Positions 1-10,494 of a stretch of DNA of 41,949 nucleotides are shown piece by piece. The notes beneath the pieces are model-generated. The model did no database searches, was not told the DNA's origin, and saw only the letters and a list, made by a program, of their open reading frames with translations. The stretch is from positions 1 through 41,949 of the forward strand of contig NOWV01000349.1 in NCBI GenBank assembly GCA_003344405.1, read 5' to 3'. Source of the stretch: Trichoplax sp. H2 (Eukaryota; Placozoa; Uniplacotomia; Trichoplacea). Within the stretch, counting starts at the first letter, position 1, and each line of letters begins with the position of its first letter. The position numbers were made by a program, and so were the translations under genes.

Positions 1-192
1 TAAATATAGACATGTTGTATTGCTCTTATATTTAGACAGATCTACAGTCCGCTTACTCTACATTCATATATAGACTACTGTATTTAGTTATTACGGTACT
101 CGCTGTTTTCTACAATCATCTGCTATTTTGTAACCTGTTATGGTATATGTTGTATCTAATTCCACAATCCTATTCTCTGCATGTGCTCTATC

Positions 193-415
193 TTTAAAAC
201 TATAAATACCGGCGATTTCTACCTCAGAGTTCATTAGCCTCTCAGTTAGTCTTCTAGTTAGTCTCTCACAGTCTAATACTTCTACTCGTTACTCACGACA
301 GCTTGCACGCTGATCTACCGTAACTACCTCACTGTACTTCACATTACTAACCTACAATAAAGCATAACTTTTATAAACCCTTTGTTGTAATAATTGTAAA
401 TGGCGACTAAATCTC
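193..415 (+). repeat. Candidate LTR R-U5 / primer-binding-site remnant
   Basis: A TATA-like motif (TATAAATAC, 201-209) is followed about 150 nt later by AATAAA (356-361). About 40 nt after that comes TGGCGAC (401-407), which begins with the TGG expected where a tRNA CCA end would pair. This order matches the promoter, poly(A) signal and primer-binding site of an LTR retrotransposon leader. No gag or pol frame follows and no second LTR copy was recognised here, so it would be a solo or truncated relic. It may also be a chance combination in AT-rich DNA. Confidence 0.25.
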
Positions 416-446
416 AATCCTCTGAGATATCGAACCCTCCATCACA

Positions 447-483
447 GTATACTTTTGCAATAATTGGGTTTATACATTGTGTA
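447..483 (+). repeat. 37-bp direct repeat, left copy
   Basis: Matches 10237-10273 at 35 of 37 positions, including 25 consecutive identical bases beginning GTATACTTTTGCAATAATTG. The two copies lie in the same orientation about 9.8 kb apart, outside the ATPase-nuclease gene and its decayed paralogue. They could be ends of a mobile unit, remnants of a dispersed repeat, or part of the duplicated segment. Confidence 0.7.
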
Positions 484-1682
484 TTAACTGGCTAAAACGA
501 TAGAAAGATTTCAAGCCAAAATAAATCTTTGAATCCTGATTGTCTAATTTTAATTCTATACATAGGCTTATCAAAATCAGACCATGTAGAACTTTTATTT
601 CACATTTAATCCCTAAGAGTTTTATAATAAGGATAAATACGTTGTCTTACAAGTAGTCAATATGAAACGATTCACGAGGCCAGCGATCATCTCATTTACT
701 TTAATATCATTTAATCTCTTAAAACCCTAGTAAGCTTATTTATTATTAATTGTATCATCTAGCGACGGAGTTGCTGCATTTAGCTAAATTGATTAGTATA
801 TAGTATACGAATCTGGTAAATTAAATATTTAAAATACATATAGGTGACAAATTAATATTGAGGGATATTTGTGAAACTGCGAGATTAAACTAGGAAAGGA
901 GAACTAAGCTATCCGTCAGGCATATGCTTACTCATCTAAAAGTTGACAAAACTATACTCGTCATACAAAATATCCTCTACGCGCTTAATGTTAAGTGTAT
1001 TCCTAGTAATGAAAGTAGCTTTCCTGAAGGAACCAGTTTTTAATAAATTTATTGCTCGATGGACAACAATAACCTCTAGTAAAATTTTAAAAGCGTCATA
1101 AGTTATTTACGTATAAATTTAGACATGCCAACTTGAAGTTATAATTCATTAATCAATCTGAATTTGCAAAGGAGAAATTACGTATTGCTGCTCTAAACTG
1201 TATGCATGATTTTGGTACAATGCAGCACCGCACGGTCGTTCAATGTCAGCTGTTCTCACTGGCATTTGTACAGTATGACCACAGTTCGGGTAGATATATT
1301 TTTTGGATTGGTTGAAGCTGATAGCGCGCGCGGTACAACACAAGTCAAATCATGACATTTCTCTCTAATGCAGTCGTTTCTGTCTGTTTCTCGACTTTCC
1401 TAAGGACGCTTGTATAAAACATGGAATCCTTTCATTTGAGTGTGAGGGCGGTTAAGCTGTTGACAATACCATTCTGCCGGAAGTACTCAGCATACAATAG
1501 TTCATCGAAAGTAGTAACTTAACTTTCCGTACTATTGTGTCTTGCTGTGCACGTGAAATATTCTTTCATTGATATACAAGTATATCGCAAGGACAATTGT
1601 GAATTCTAGAATATTCCATGATATTACGTTCTCATATTACAGTAGATTGTATAACTTTAGCTAGGCGTATCTTCTTAGTTCT

Positions 1683-1689
1683 TATAAAG
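1683..1689 (+). promoter_or_regulatory. Possible TATA box of the ATPase-nuclease gene
   Basis: TATAAAG lies about 100 nt upstream of the ATG at 1790, the only long open frame nearby. Position and sequence are compatible with a core promoter, but TATA-like words are common in this AT-rich background. Confidence 0.3.
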
Positions 1690-1789
1690 GAATACGATTT
1701 ACGAAATACGCCAGTCTCTTGACTTGTCTGAATAGTGAATACAGTGTTACAGGTTGCTACATTCAGGATTTATCCTATTCAATATCAAA

Positions 1790-4111
1790 ATGGCTAGTTT
1801 CCAACGGCCACATAACCGGAATGAGACTGAAATGTACCAAGAGCATTATGACGATAAAATCGATCAAGAATGTAAAAAGCTAGGATATTTAACTGAAATA
1901 AAAATTACTGGTAATGGATTTAAAAATCTTGATCAATCGTTCTGCTGGAGTAACATTCCTATGCTGGCAGTCATAACGGGTAAAAACGGCTGCGGTAAAA
2001 CAGCTGTTTTAGAAGCTATAATGCGAGGATTTCGTGAAGAAAAAGAAAATCAAAGTAGCAAAAATTCTAAAATATCAAGCAAAGAAGGCGAAAGAAGTTT
2101 TAAAGGTGTTACCATCAAATATGCTACAGAAGTTCCGAAATGTCACTACTACAGTTCTAATTTTAGAAAAAACGAAGATTTAGGTAAATTTCGGCTATTA
2201 AATGGCCAAGATCATTCCGATGTAAATTTTGGCTCATGGAACAGCCTCGTGAGAAATTTAATACGCTCAAAAATAGGTGTCGAAATTGATGTTATAAATC
2301 AACATTTAAAAAAATACGGGTTTAAGTACGATGTAAGAAAAGGCAAAAAAGGAGAGAAAGCACAATGTGTAAAACGCGGTGATTCGGCTGGTGCGAGTGA
2401 TATACAATTATCTCCTGGAGAGTCTTTGGAGTTATTATCAATTTTGTGGCTATTTGACAAAGAAAAAACGGATAAGACTGAGAAAAAAAAAGCCGTCTAT
2501 TTGCTAGACGAGCCAGATGCACATCTTCATACCAGTTTTGTTAAACAGTTAATCGAAATTATCAAAACTAGATTGGTATCAGAACTTGGTATGCAGGTTA
2601 TTATGACCACTCATTGTCCAACAACTGTTAGTCTAGTACCTAATAATTGTGTCTATGTCATGGCGGAACATACATACCGTACGCCTACTAAACATTCAAA
2701 CCCACTTGTAACCAAAGACAACATCGATGCCATGTCAGAAACTGATACTGGCAACACCGCAAAGATTGTCAAGATATGTAAGGCTGATAGCAAGGGGCAA
2801 GCCATACAGTTATTAACTTCAGAATTTGTGCATCTTAATTTACCTTTTAGGCTAGTATTTGTTGAAGGTACAGATGATGAAATGTTTTACCAAATGATCA
2901 TGAATAAAATAATTTATAAGCGTTTATTCATGCCTAGTATACCATTAAAGTTTAAATCTCATGGTTACAGTCTAAGAAAACATCCCCCAGATGAGTGTGG
3001 CAATATAACTACCGAAGATTCATCTAGACAGATAATAGAAAGGCTTGTCAAATTTTGCGTTGACCCCAAAGTCGCCGACGAGTGTGATGATTATAGTTTA
3101 AAAGGATTTATATTTGGCCTAGTTGATAATGATAATAAGGGCGAATCGAAAATAAATAACATTACATGCTTGAAAGAAAGATACAGCTTAGAAAATTATA
3201 TTTATGATCCAGTATATTTATATTATAATTTACTGAGGAGAGGTGAAGTACTCGTATCGCAAATTAAAGAGGAAATAAATAGTAAACTTTGTTTACAAAA
3301 TCATCCTGATCATTTGTCTGACTTTTTAGAAGGGACTGAAACGAAGATCGATATATTACAAGCTATTATCGACAATGTATTTGATAAGCTGGCTAAAACA
3401 ATAGAAAGATTTATCAGGTTAAGTGAAAGTAAAGATTTCAAGGATCTCGTTTCAAAATTGAAACAGCACTTAAATAAATTAAAGCGAATGAATGATCAAT
3501 TAAACGAATATCAGAAGATTGGCGAAGAAATTAAAGAAGATCTGAAAGAATTAAAACGTATATATAAATTGAATAGTAACCAATTTAGCAAGCAAAGCAA
3601 TGGACAAGGCAATATCCAAAATTATATTCAAAATAACTCTCAGAATACTGATCAGGTTTGTGTCCAACATAACGACCAAGGTACCAATCAAAGTGATAAA
3701 CAAAGTTACATTCATGGCCAGCTAATGCGTAAGATTAAGATCACTCTTGAAACCGAGAACACAAAATATGATACTTTGACTGAAAGGTTACGCAATCTAT
3801 GCAAATATACAGATGAAATTACCGATGCCATTAAAAGATTAAAATCAAATCAATTTTTGAGAAATGGAGATAATTCTAAATTAGATTTTAGCAAGAGTGA
3901 TATATCTCTTGAAAGTAAAGTGACTGTTTCTTATCCAATAGTAATACTGAAAATGAGAGGACACGATTTAGTCATGTTTTATAAAGAAACATTTAAAAAT
4001 ATAGAGAATTGTAAGAACATGATCCGATTCCTTCAAAGCCAAAATTTTTTGATTCCTTCTGACTTGGTAGAAGTTCTTAAAGAGTTACAGACTTCTTATA
4101 TTTCGGTTTAA
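1790..4111 (+). CDS. Fused ABC ATPase / TOPRIM (DUF4435-like) OLD/PARIS-type protein
   Basis: A single uninterrupted frame gives 773 residues from the first ATG; the same frame is open further upstream but only from a TTG. The N-terminal ABC/AAA_15-type ATPase shows Walker A GKNGCGKT (64-71), signature LSPGE (207-211), Walker B VYLLDEP (236-242) and an H-loop TTH (273-275). A TOPRIM-like part follows: FVEGTDDEMF (357-366), VDNDN (445-449) and YSLENY (465-470), an arrangement I associate with DUF4435, the AriB half of bacterial PARIS systems. The C-terminal third (about 480-770) is Lys/Glu-rich and probably coiled-coil, interrupted by a Gln/Asn-rich linker. In bacteria such ATPase-nuclease pairs act as phage-sensing effectors; a role here is inference. 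All key motifs are intact, unlike the decayed paralogue at 6515-9600. Lack of introns beside intron-rich genes suggests horizontal transfer, retroposition or a mobile-element gene. The exact family name is less certain than the domain plan. Confidence 0.88.
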   Translation: MASFQRPHNRNETEMYQEHYDDKIDQECKKLGYLTEIKITGNGFKNLDQSFCWSNIPMLAVITGKNGCGKTAVLEAIMRGFREEKENQSSKNSKISSKEGERSFKGVTIKYATEVPKCHYYSSNFRKNEDLGKFRLLNGQDHSDVNFGSWNSLVRNLIRSKIGVEIDVINQHLKKYGFKYDVRKGKKGEKAQCVKRGDSAGASDIQLSPGESLELLSILWLFDKEKTDKTEKKKAVYLLDEPDAHLHTSFVKQLIEIIKTRLVSELGMQVIMTTHCPTTVSLVPNNCVYVMAEHTYRTPTKHSNPLVTKDNIDAMSETDTGNTAKIVKICKADSKGQAIQLLTSEFVHLNLPFRLVFVEGTDDEMFYQMIMNKIIYKRLFMPSIPLKFKSHGYSLRKHPPDECGNITTEDSSRQIIERLVKFCVDPKVADECDDYSLKGFIFGLVDNDNKGESKINNITCLKERYSLENYIYDPVYLYYNLLRRGEVLVSQIKEEINSKLCLQNHPDHLSDFLEGTETKIDILQAIIDNVFDKLAKTIERFIRLSESKDFKDLVSKLKQHLNKLKRMNDQLNEYQKIGEEIKEDLKELKRIYKLNSNQFSKQSNGQGNIQNYIQNNSQNTDQVCVQHNDQGTNQSDKQSYIHGQLMRKIKITLETENTKYDTLTERLRNLCKYTDEITDAIKRLKSNQFLRNGDNSKLDFSKSDISLESKVTVSYPIVILKMRGHDLVMFYKETFKNIENCKNMIRFLQSQNFLIPSDLVEVLKELQTSYISV

Positions 4112-4137
4112 CTTGAAATTTCAAATGAGCGATACCG

Positions 4138-4143
4138 AATAAA
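4138..4143 (+). terminator. Poly(A) signal of the ATPase-nuclease gene
   Basis: AATAAA begins 27 nt after the TAA stop, a normal spacing for a compact eukaryotic 3' end. It supports the gene being read as a eukaryotic transcription unit. Confidence 0.5.
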
Positions 4144-6510
4144 AGAGTTGTGGAATATAAGTTAGTCAACAACATAGAACGATAATGAAATATGATTCAT
4201 AAAAAAATGCAAGTTTTGAAAAGAAATATGCAAATTGATAAGGATTGAGCAGATAAAATTTGAGATGAAATTAACTTAACTCTTGTAAGCGATATGATTA
4301 TTTTAGTGCAAGAAGTATTATAAGCATCAAACGTAGGAATAGAGCGATGCAGCTCTAACAGGTCGAATTAAAAGCTTTGGGAGAGTTTTAAGGGGCTACT
4401 TATTCAGGCCCCGGCTTTCTAAATAAGTCTATGTAAACTTTTGAATTTATATCTCTAATTTTAATGTCTTTACCATGAAATTTTCATGATTTAATAAAAC
4501 GTTAACTAAGACTTTAGTTCACATGAAATGATTCTTTGATGCTGGTAATAGCCTCGTTTAAGCTGATTCAGAATAGCATCGATTTTTATTGCAGAATTTT
4601 AGGATAAGGTGATAGATGACATATTCTATAAAGGAATTACTCCCACCTATCTGATTAATCTTTTTAAGTTCAAAATATAAAGGTTTACTAACTACAGTAA
4701 GACATCTTTAGTTTCTGTACTAATAACAGAAATGAAACGACTGATGCAAAATTTCTCTATGTGTGCGCGTTGCCTATGTGGTAGATTTTACTATGCAATT
4801 AGCGATGGATTTGTACCAGAATTTTTAAAATGTTGAAATTTTCTAAATCGAACGTTTTCTTGCAATTTCATAAATATTTTGGGTTTCAAATAGGTTTGTG
4901 ATTCTTCCTGGTATTCATATGCTGAGATTGCGTGAAATAAAAAATTACTTTATTTTCTAGTGAATCATTCGTTATATCTAGTCACACTAATGTTATTGAT
5001 GTTTTTGAGGATATTGTGTAAATTATATTTTATTGTGAATTTTTGGATATTTCCGGCCAAAACAGATTTTAAAGCGAGAGATGAATAATTCTAGTCTATG
5101 ATTAATGAACACTTGTGTGGGGAAGGCGGATACCGGACTATCATGTTATCTCATACTATTATACTGCACTCGCACAACATCTGTTATGCTTGTCTAGCTA
5201 GTGTGTAATAAAGTATCTTCTCCAAAATATAACAACAACTACAGTTTCTTGTAAACTTCACTTTATTACATGAAATCAGGTTCGCCTTAGGTTAAAGTAG
5301 TCGATAAAACTACAAGATCATATTTAAATTTACTATAGCGCTTTCAATTCATAATTCGCACTTCTAAATTAGACAATTAGACAATCTTATAATCTCGCTT
5401 ACAATTTATCTATTTTCGTACAATCCTATAATCTTGGCATTAAAGCTTATTTGAGGCTACACTATATAGTGATTTAAACAAATTGTGAAAACCTAATTTT
5501 ATTCGAGCAATGATTAACATATTTCTAGCTTAGCTATGTAAACATTCCTTTAACTCATTTGGATAATACTTAATTCTGTATAAACATTAGTTCAACTCGT
5601 TGCATAATATTTAACTGTGTGTTACCGCCAGTTGATTGGGAACCCAAGAAAGGCGAGAAGATTCACAACCAATACCAATATTTTTACAAAACAGGCGAAT
5701 AAATTGTAATCAAACGATTATAGCATTACCAGAGCGTCTCCATGAGATTCTTTAAGCATAAATTAGAATCATTGATTCGCGATAAAGAAAATAAAAAATG
5801 TTATCGTATTATAAAAATTGGACAGTAAAGTCGTTCATAAGATATTCTAGAGGTTGCAGAGCAACTAAATTTCGCCATTGCTTCTTTTTTCAGTCATTCC
5901 CTTGGTGATTAATTATGTACGGTAGAGCAGTACAAATATACATATATGTATCAATTTAACAATCTAATGAAATTGAGATGGGTTGAAAAGGGTGTTATGT
6001 ATGTAGGATACAGTAACCTGTTGTACTGCACCTAACGTGTTAGCATAAGATAAGGTGATGAATTACTAAAATCAGGGTACAATACGTCATTACGGCTATA
6101 CTATTTAAATGCAATAAATCCTAAATAAAAGAGACTTTCAGTAAGCTTGCTAGGAGGAGTGTATCAAAGTTCCTCGCGCTAACGTTAACGGTTAAGAGTG
6201 GAAACACAACGACGGATTAATATCCTATCTTGCTGCATCATATGATGCAAATTTCTACTGAAATTTAAATTATTTCAATACCTAATAAAATGCTAATTTT
6301 TTTATTTTAGCTCTGGTAATTCTGGAGAATGATAAATATTGAATCGATCTTTGTCAACTGGATATAAAATAGGCAGGATCATGTGCTAGTGAAGGGGAGT
6401 TTATGTACCAATTAGATTGGAGAAGCTTAATCAACACAAGCTCTACTACGACAGCCCACCGTATTTGGTACATATGTCTACAGACCAATATTTATTTTAA
6501 CTTGTATTTA
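4144..6510. other. Intergenic stretch, no gene recognised
   Basis: AT-rich sequence with many stops in all frames. The part around 5104-5290 (a TGTGTGGGG start, then AATAAA at 5207-5212) faintly recalls a short LTR, but no partner copy or primer site was found. Nothing else is supportable. Confidence 0.6.
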
Positions 6511-6514
6511 GGAA

Positions 6515-9500
6515 ATGGTTGACGATCATCAATCAGTTTTGGGAAAAGAAGAAATAGATGAATGGCTCAGCAAGGATGACATCAACTATTTGCTATATAC
6601 CAAGTACAAAGGCGATCTAGACTATCAACTCGATGATATCTTACTGGTAATTGATATTTGTGATAATAGTGACCTGTTAATCAAGTGAATAAAATTATCA
6701 ATCAAGAGTAAAAGTCGCTACATTATTGCACCTATCTTGTTTGAAAGGAACAACTGGGTTGGATTGGTAATTGAGCTAAAATTTTAAGTAAAACCACATG
6801 TATTTATTCTTAATTCGCTTAGTCTAAGTGAAGAAAATTTACATATTGTTAAAAATATCACCAATCAATGCTTTGAAGAATTCGAAATTGCTCATTTATC
6901 ATCGACAGAGATACACAAAAAGATGAAATCGCTAGTGGTACATGGATGCTAGAGGCCGTTCATGCTGTGATACTAATGATACTGAAACCTAATGACCGAA
7001 ATAGTAGATACCAGTATATAAGCGATTGAATTCGTCATATTTTAACAAACACTGACATTAACATCGGGAAAGATCATAACAATAACATTAATTTACAGCG
7101 ACAACTCTGTCTAAATCCACCGAGCAATGCAAGTGCATTACTCGGTGACACTATGGACCATTTATTAAACATGGAGTACGCGAATTTCATTTCGTATGAT
7201 CACTCACCAGTAGTAGATATTTGTGACAGCTTACTGACTAACCAACCAAATAAAACCAGAATAAATGCTTTATCGTTGCTGCTATCCGGTATGAAAACTA
7301 TCATTGGACTATGCTAGTAATTGATCAAATTATTAAAGCGGAACTATCTGCATTCCTTTTTAATTTACTGGGCCCAAACGATGAACAGCTTAATATTATC
7401 AAGAGTATTATCGCTCAATCTTGGAATAATGTGGATATTATTGATTTATCATCATCGGAGTTGACATAGAGAGTTGATGCCACTAGTTGTGATACATGGA
7501 TATTAAAAGCGATTAAAGCTATTATGCTAGCAAGATGGGATAATCCAAATGACGTGAATCAGGTTAAGAAATCTATGCAAGATATCTTAAAATAAAAGGA
7601 GATTGATATTGACAGAATCCATCGCCGTAACTGCCAGAAAATATCTAGTCAAAGATTTCTTAGTCATATTATAGTAGAATGTTTATTAAAAGAGGAATGC
7701 CAATTAAGTAAAAATGACCTACTACTTCCAGTAGCAGTTATTAATGATAAATTGCTTATAAAAAAAATTATTGATTTACTGGCCAATTCCGCGAAATTAA
7801 GATTTATTATTTCACCTGTCAAATTAACCCATAAGCACTGGTTTGTATTGGTTATCCGTAGGATTTCTTCAAGAGGATACTCGTCCTACTACTTTGATTG
7901 ACTGGTAGCAGAAATAGATCCGAAAAGAATTGTTAAGAAGATTTTATTTCAACTACACGAGGAAGATTTGTTTTTTCGGTCTTCGGCGTCTGCCATCGGA
8001 AGAGTTCAAGCCGAAAGAGACAGCTACTTCTAGTACATGGACGATAAAAAGTTATTGAAATCATTATGAACGCAAAAATTAGTACAATTGAAGAAGAGAT
8101 AAAAGGATATGTTTATAAGTCCTTAAAGAATATTAGGATTGATGAAATTTATGAAGATTATCTTGCTCAGCAAAGGCAGTTCAGCGATCAGGAAACTAAT
8201 TCGAACCGTCTGAATAAATCACTAACCATTGCCACTGTAGATTATTTATTAAGTACTAGTGTAGTTCCTTATGGCATTTATCAACGATGGATGTTAATGA
8301 TCCTGACTCAGCCAGACTCGCAATGAGTCAGGTTATGAAATGCAGGGATAAACACTGGGTCGTTGTACCGATCAAAATGAAAGATAATCACCGGGCAGTA
8401 ATGGTAATCGAGAAAATTATAGCCAAGAAACCTTTCGTAATTTATTTTGATTCGCATTCAACACATGAAGATAATTCGCAGGTTGTACAACAAATCATTG
8501 ATGGAAGTGGTAAGAAATTCGATATCTTCAAACTATCAATGCCGGAGTTAAACCAGAAATGCAACTATACTTATGGCACATGGATGCTCAAAGCTATCAA
8601 GGCTATTACGCACGCAAGCAACGCTTCTAGAAGTGAACAAATGGTAAGGGCGATCGTACACGAGTATTTGAAAGAGGTTAATATTGAAAAAAGTCATGAC
8701 AGTAATTTTCAATTTAGAGATACGAGGATGTACGAAGATAGATCTGATAAAGCGTGTAAAGAGCCAGGATACTTATTTAACTTACAAATTAACGGTGCTG
8801 CTAGCGTTAAAAATCTTCATGCACCATTCCGTTGGCGTAGCATTCCCACGCTAGCTGTCATTACCGGTAAAAATGGTTGCGTTAAAACAGCAGTCCTAGA
8901 TGCGATACTACAAGGATGTGAAAATCAATTAGTTAGTCGAAACTTTGGCGTTGCATTAGATATTAATGAAGATTCGGGAAGAATTTTACCTGAAATATAC
9001 AGTTACAGTACTGGCTCGCCAGACGGAAGCGTAAGAAGTACTTCTAAGACCTTTTTTCAAAGTATTGGAAAAGGAAATGGAGGATATAATTTCAGATTAA
9101 AAAAATTAAAGGATTTCAAAAATTCTTCAGCTGCCATATAACCTAAAATTTAGTAGACTTCAAAGTCCATATTATGAAATTAGAAATCAAGTTTTGGAAA
9201 TGGATAAATTATCATCAGTTCTAATCATAAGGAATGATTTTATAACAACATCCAAACAAGAATTAAAAGAACACTTTGATGGCCAGGTAGGGCTACACTT
9301 AGCGACTTTTGGTACCTTCGATCAATTTTCAAAATATCTATTAGAAAAATCACCAAAATTAAGCATCTGAATGATCATTTAAAATGAAATAGGTTCAGGT
9401 ATATTTTATCCACTGATTGCATTAAAAATAATAAATATAGCCGATTGCTGTTACAGAAAGAAAATTATTCTAAAACTATTAAAAGAAAATGATCCATCTC

Positions 9501-9600
9501 TTGGCGAACGTTTGGAATTGTTAACGCTATTATGGTGATTTGAAACAAAAGTGGGGAGAAAATCCGATAATGTTACTAAAGATTGCGCGTGCAAAATATG
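6515..9600 (+). pseudogene. Decayed paralogue: four Ulp1-like modules plus ATPase N-half
   Basis: Read through stops and frame changes, this is a relative of the gene at 1790-4111 with an extra N-terminal region. Four Ulp1/C48-like modules can be traced. Module 1 (6515-7060) keeps EIDEWLSKDDINYLL, has NNW where His-Trp is expected, then ASGTWMLEA. Module 2 (7195-7600) keeps HW (7302-7307) and SCDTWILKA with Cys at 7488-7490. Module 3 (7680-8045) keeps HW and FD but has SSTWTIK. Module 4 (8066-8690) keeps KHW, YFDS and TYGTWMLKA. From about 8710 the ATPase follows in module 4's frame, with Walker A changed to GKNGCVKT (Val codon 8881-8883). A signature remnant GERLELLTLLW (9503-9535) ends at TGA. 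Walker B and the nuclease domain were not found. Stops at 6686, 7467, 7899 and 9536 and a frame change near 8287-8326 show it is dead, unless introns skip them. Confidence 0.82.
8287..9141 (+). pseudogene. Longest surviving frame: Ulp1-like module fused to ATPase start
   Basis: This 284-codon frame inside the decayed paralogue is the most informative part. It begins with the end of module 4: KHWVVVPI with catalytic-type His at 8353-8355, YFDS with Asp at 8449-8451, and TYGTWML with Tyr (8572-8574) where Cys is expected. It runs without interruption into sequence matching the intact protein's first 80 residues, including PTLAVITGKNGCVKTAVLDA. It shows that the two domain types belonged to one polypeptide. 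The upstream frame 8066-8326 overlaps it in another register and carries the front of module 4, so one small indel separates them. Confidence 0.75.
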
Positions 9601-10494
9601 TTTGATATAATGAAATAAACAAATACCAAAAGCTTCAAGGATAGGAGAATGATAGCCGATAGCTATGCTCGTATACAGTAAACTATTAACGGCAGAGGTT
9701 ATGTTGATTGTTAAGTAGTTAGACTGTTACTTTTACGGCTAAATCTTGATGTTAAAAGGTTAATTTTTAGACTTTTATAATGTATTAATGATTAGGAATT
9801 ATGTTAGAAATGAAGCTTGCTGTATTTTATGGTTAGGTTGTAGAAGTTAAAGGCAAGTAGTACGGTATACATTAAAACGATTGGACTGAACCAAGTTGGT
9901 GTGCTATATCTTTGTACAGTAGATGGATTGCCTTTGCCTGACAAATTGAACTGCTAAAATTCAATCGTTGTAGTTCTACCATTACACGTATGAGATATGT
10001 TAAACTTATATATGATACGCTGCCTATGGAATGGCATTCATTCAAACGTCAAGTAATACAAAATTATATAGATAATAAATTTTTTATTTTAACGTATGTG
10101 CTTGATAGATTATACTTTAGACTAACAACAATTAATAATTTATTGTTTAATTAAAAAGAATAGATGAATCATGTTGAAATCTTTTGTAAAGAAATGTAAA
10201 GATCGGCACTCTATCTCAACTAGTTTTCATGAATTCGTATACTTTTGCAATAATTGGGTTTGTACATCGTGTTTTATCATATAATTTAAGGAAATATTGA
10301 ATTTAATATGTAATGCACATTTAAGTATCGATGGCCAAGTGTACAAATTGGCATATTATAAATACAATTGAATATTTTGACTTATCCATAAATGAGAAAC
10401 CGATATATATTAGAATTAGTTCGTAATATGATTTTAATGTCGTGTTGACGTTGGTCAGTATCGCTCACTTTAAGATACATATCGAGATTTAAAT
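9601..10494. other. Intergenic stretch with right copy of the direct repeat
   Basis: No coding signal is visible. It contains the right copy of the 37-bp repeat and the presumed 3' untranslated region of the MBD2/3-like gene on the minus strand. Confidence 0.55.
10237..10273 (+). repeat. 37-bp direct repeat, right copy
   Basis: Differs at two positions from 447-483, same orientation. It lies between the end of the decayed paralogue and the 3' end of the MBD2/3-like gene. Confidence 0.7.

Larger units (their letters stand above)
1..1680. other. Non-coding stretch with LTR-leader-like segment and short relics
   Basis: No convincing coding exon is seen. The segment holds a TATA/AATAAA/TGGCGAC arrangement (about 193-415), one copy of a 37-bp direct repeat (447-483), and a 24-nt piece resembling the interior of the downstream ATPase-nuclease gene (488-511). 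Short open frames on either strand have no recognisable protein motif. Confidence 0.6.

Noticed and set aside
1149-1343. 64-codon minus-strand frame upstream of the ATPase gene
   Set aside because: No start context, domain or splice support; it shows no relation to the Ulp1-like modules I looked for in this position.
2322-2522. Minus-strand frame inside the ATPase gene
   Set aside because: Antisense shadow of a clearly coding region.
5104-5290. Short LTR-like segment with TGTGTGGGG and AATAAA
   Set aside because: No matching second copy, no primer-binding site and no clear ends; too weak to annotate.
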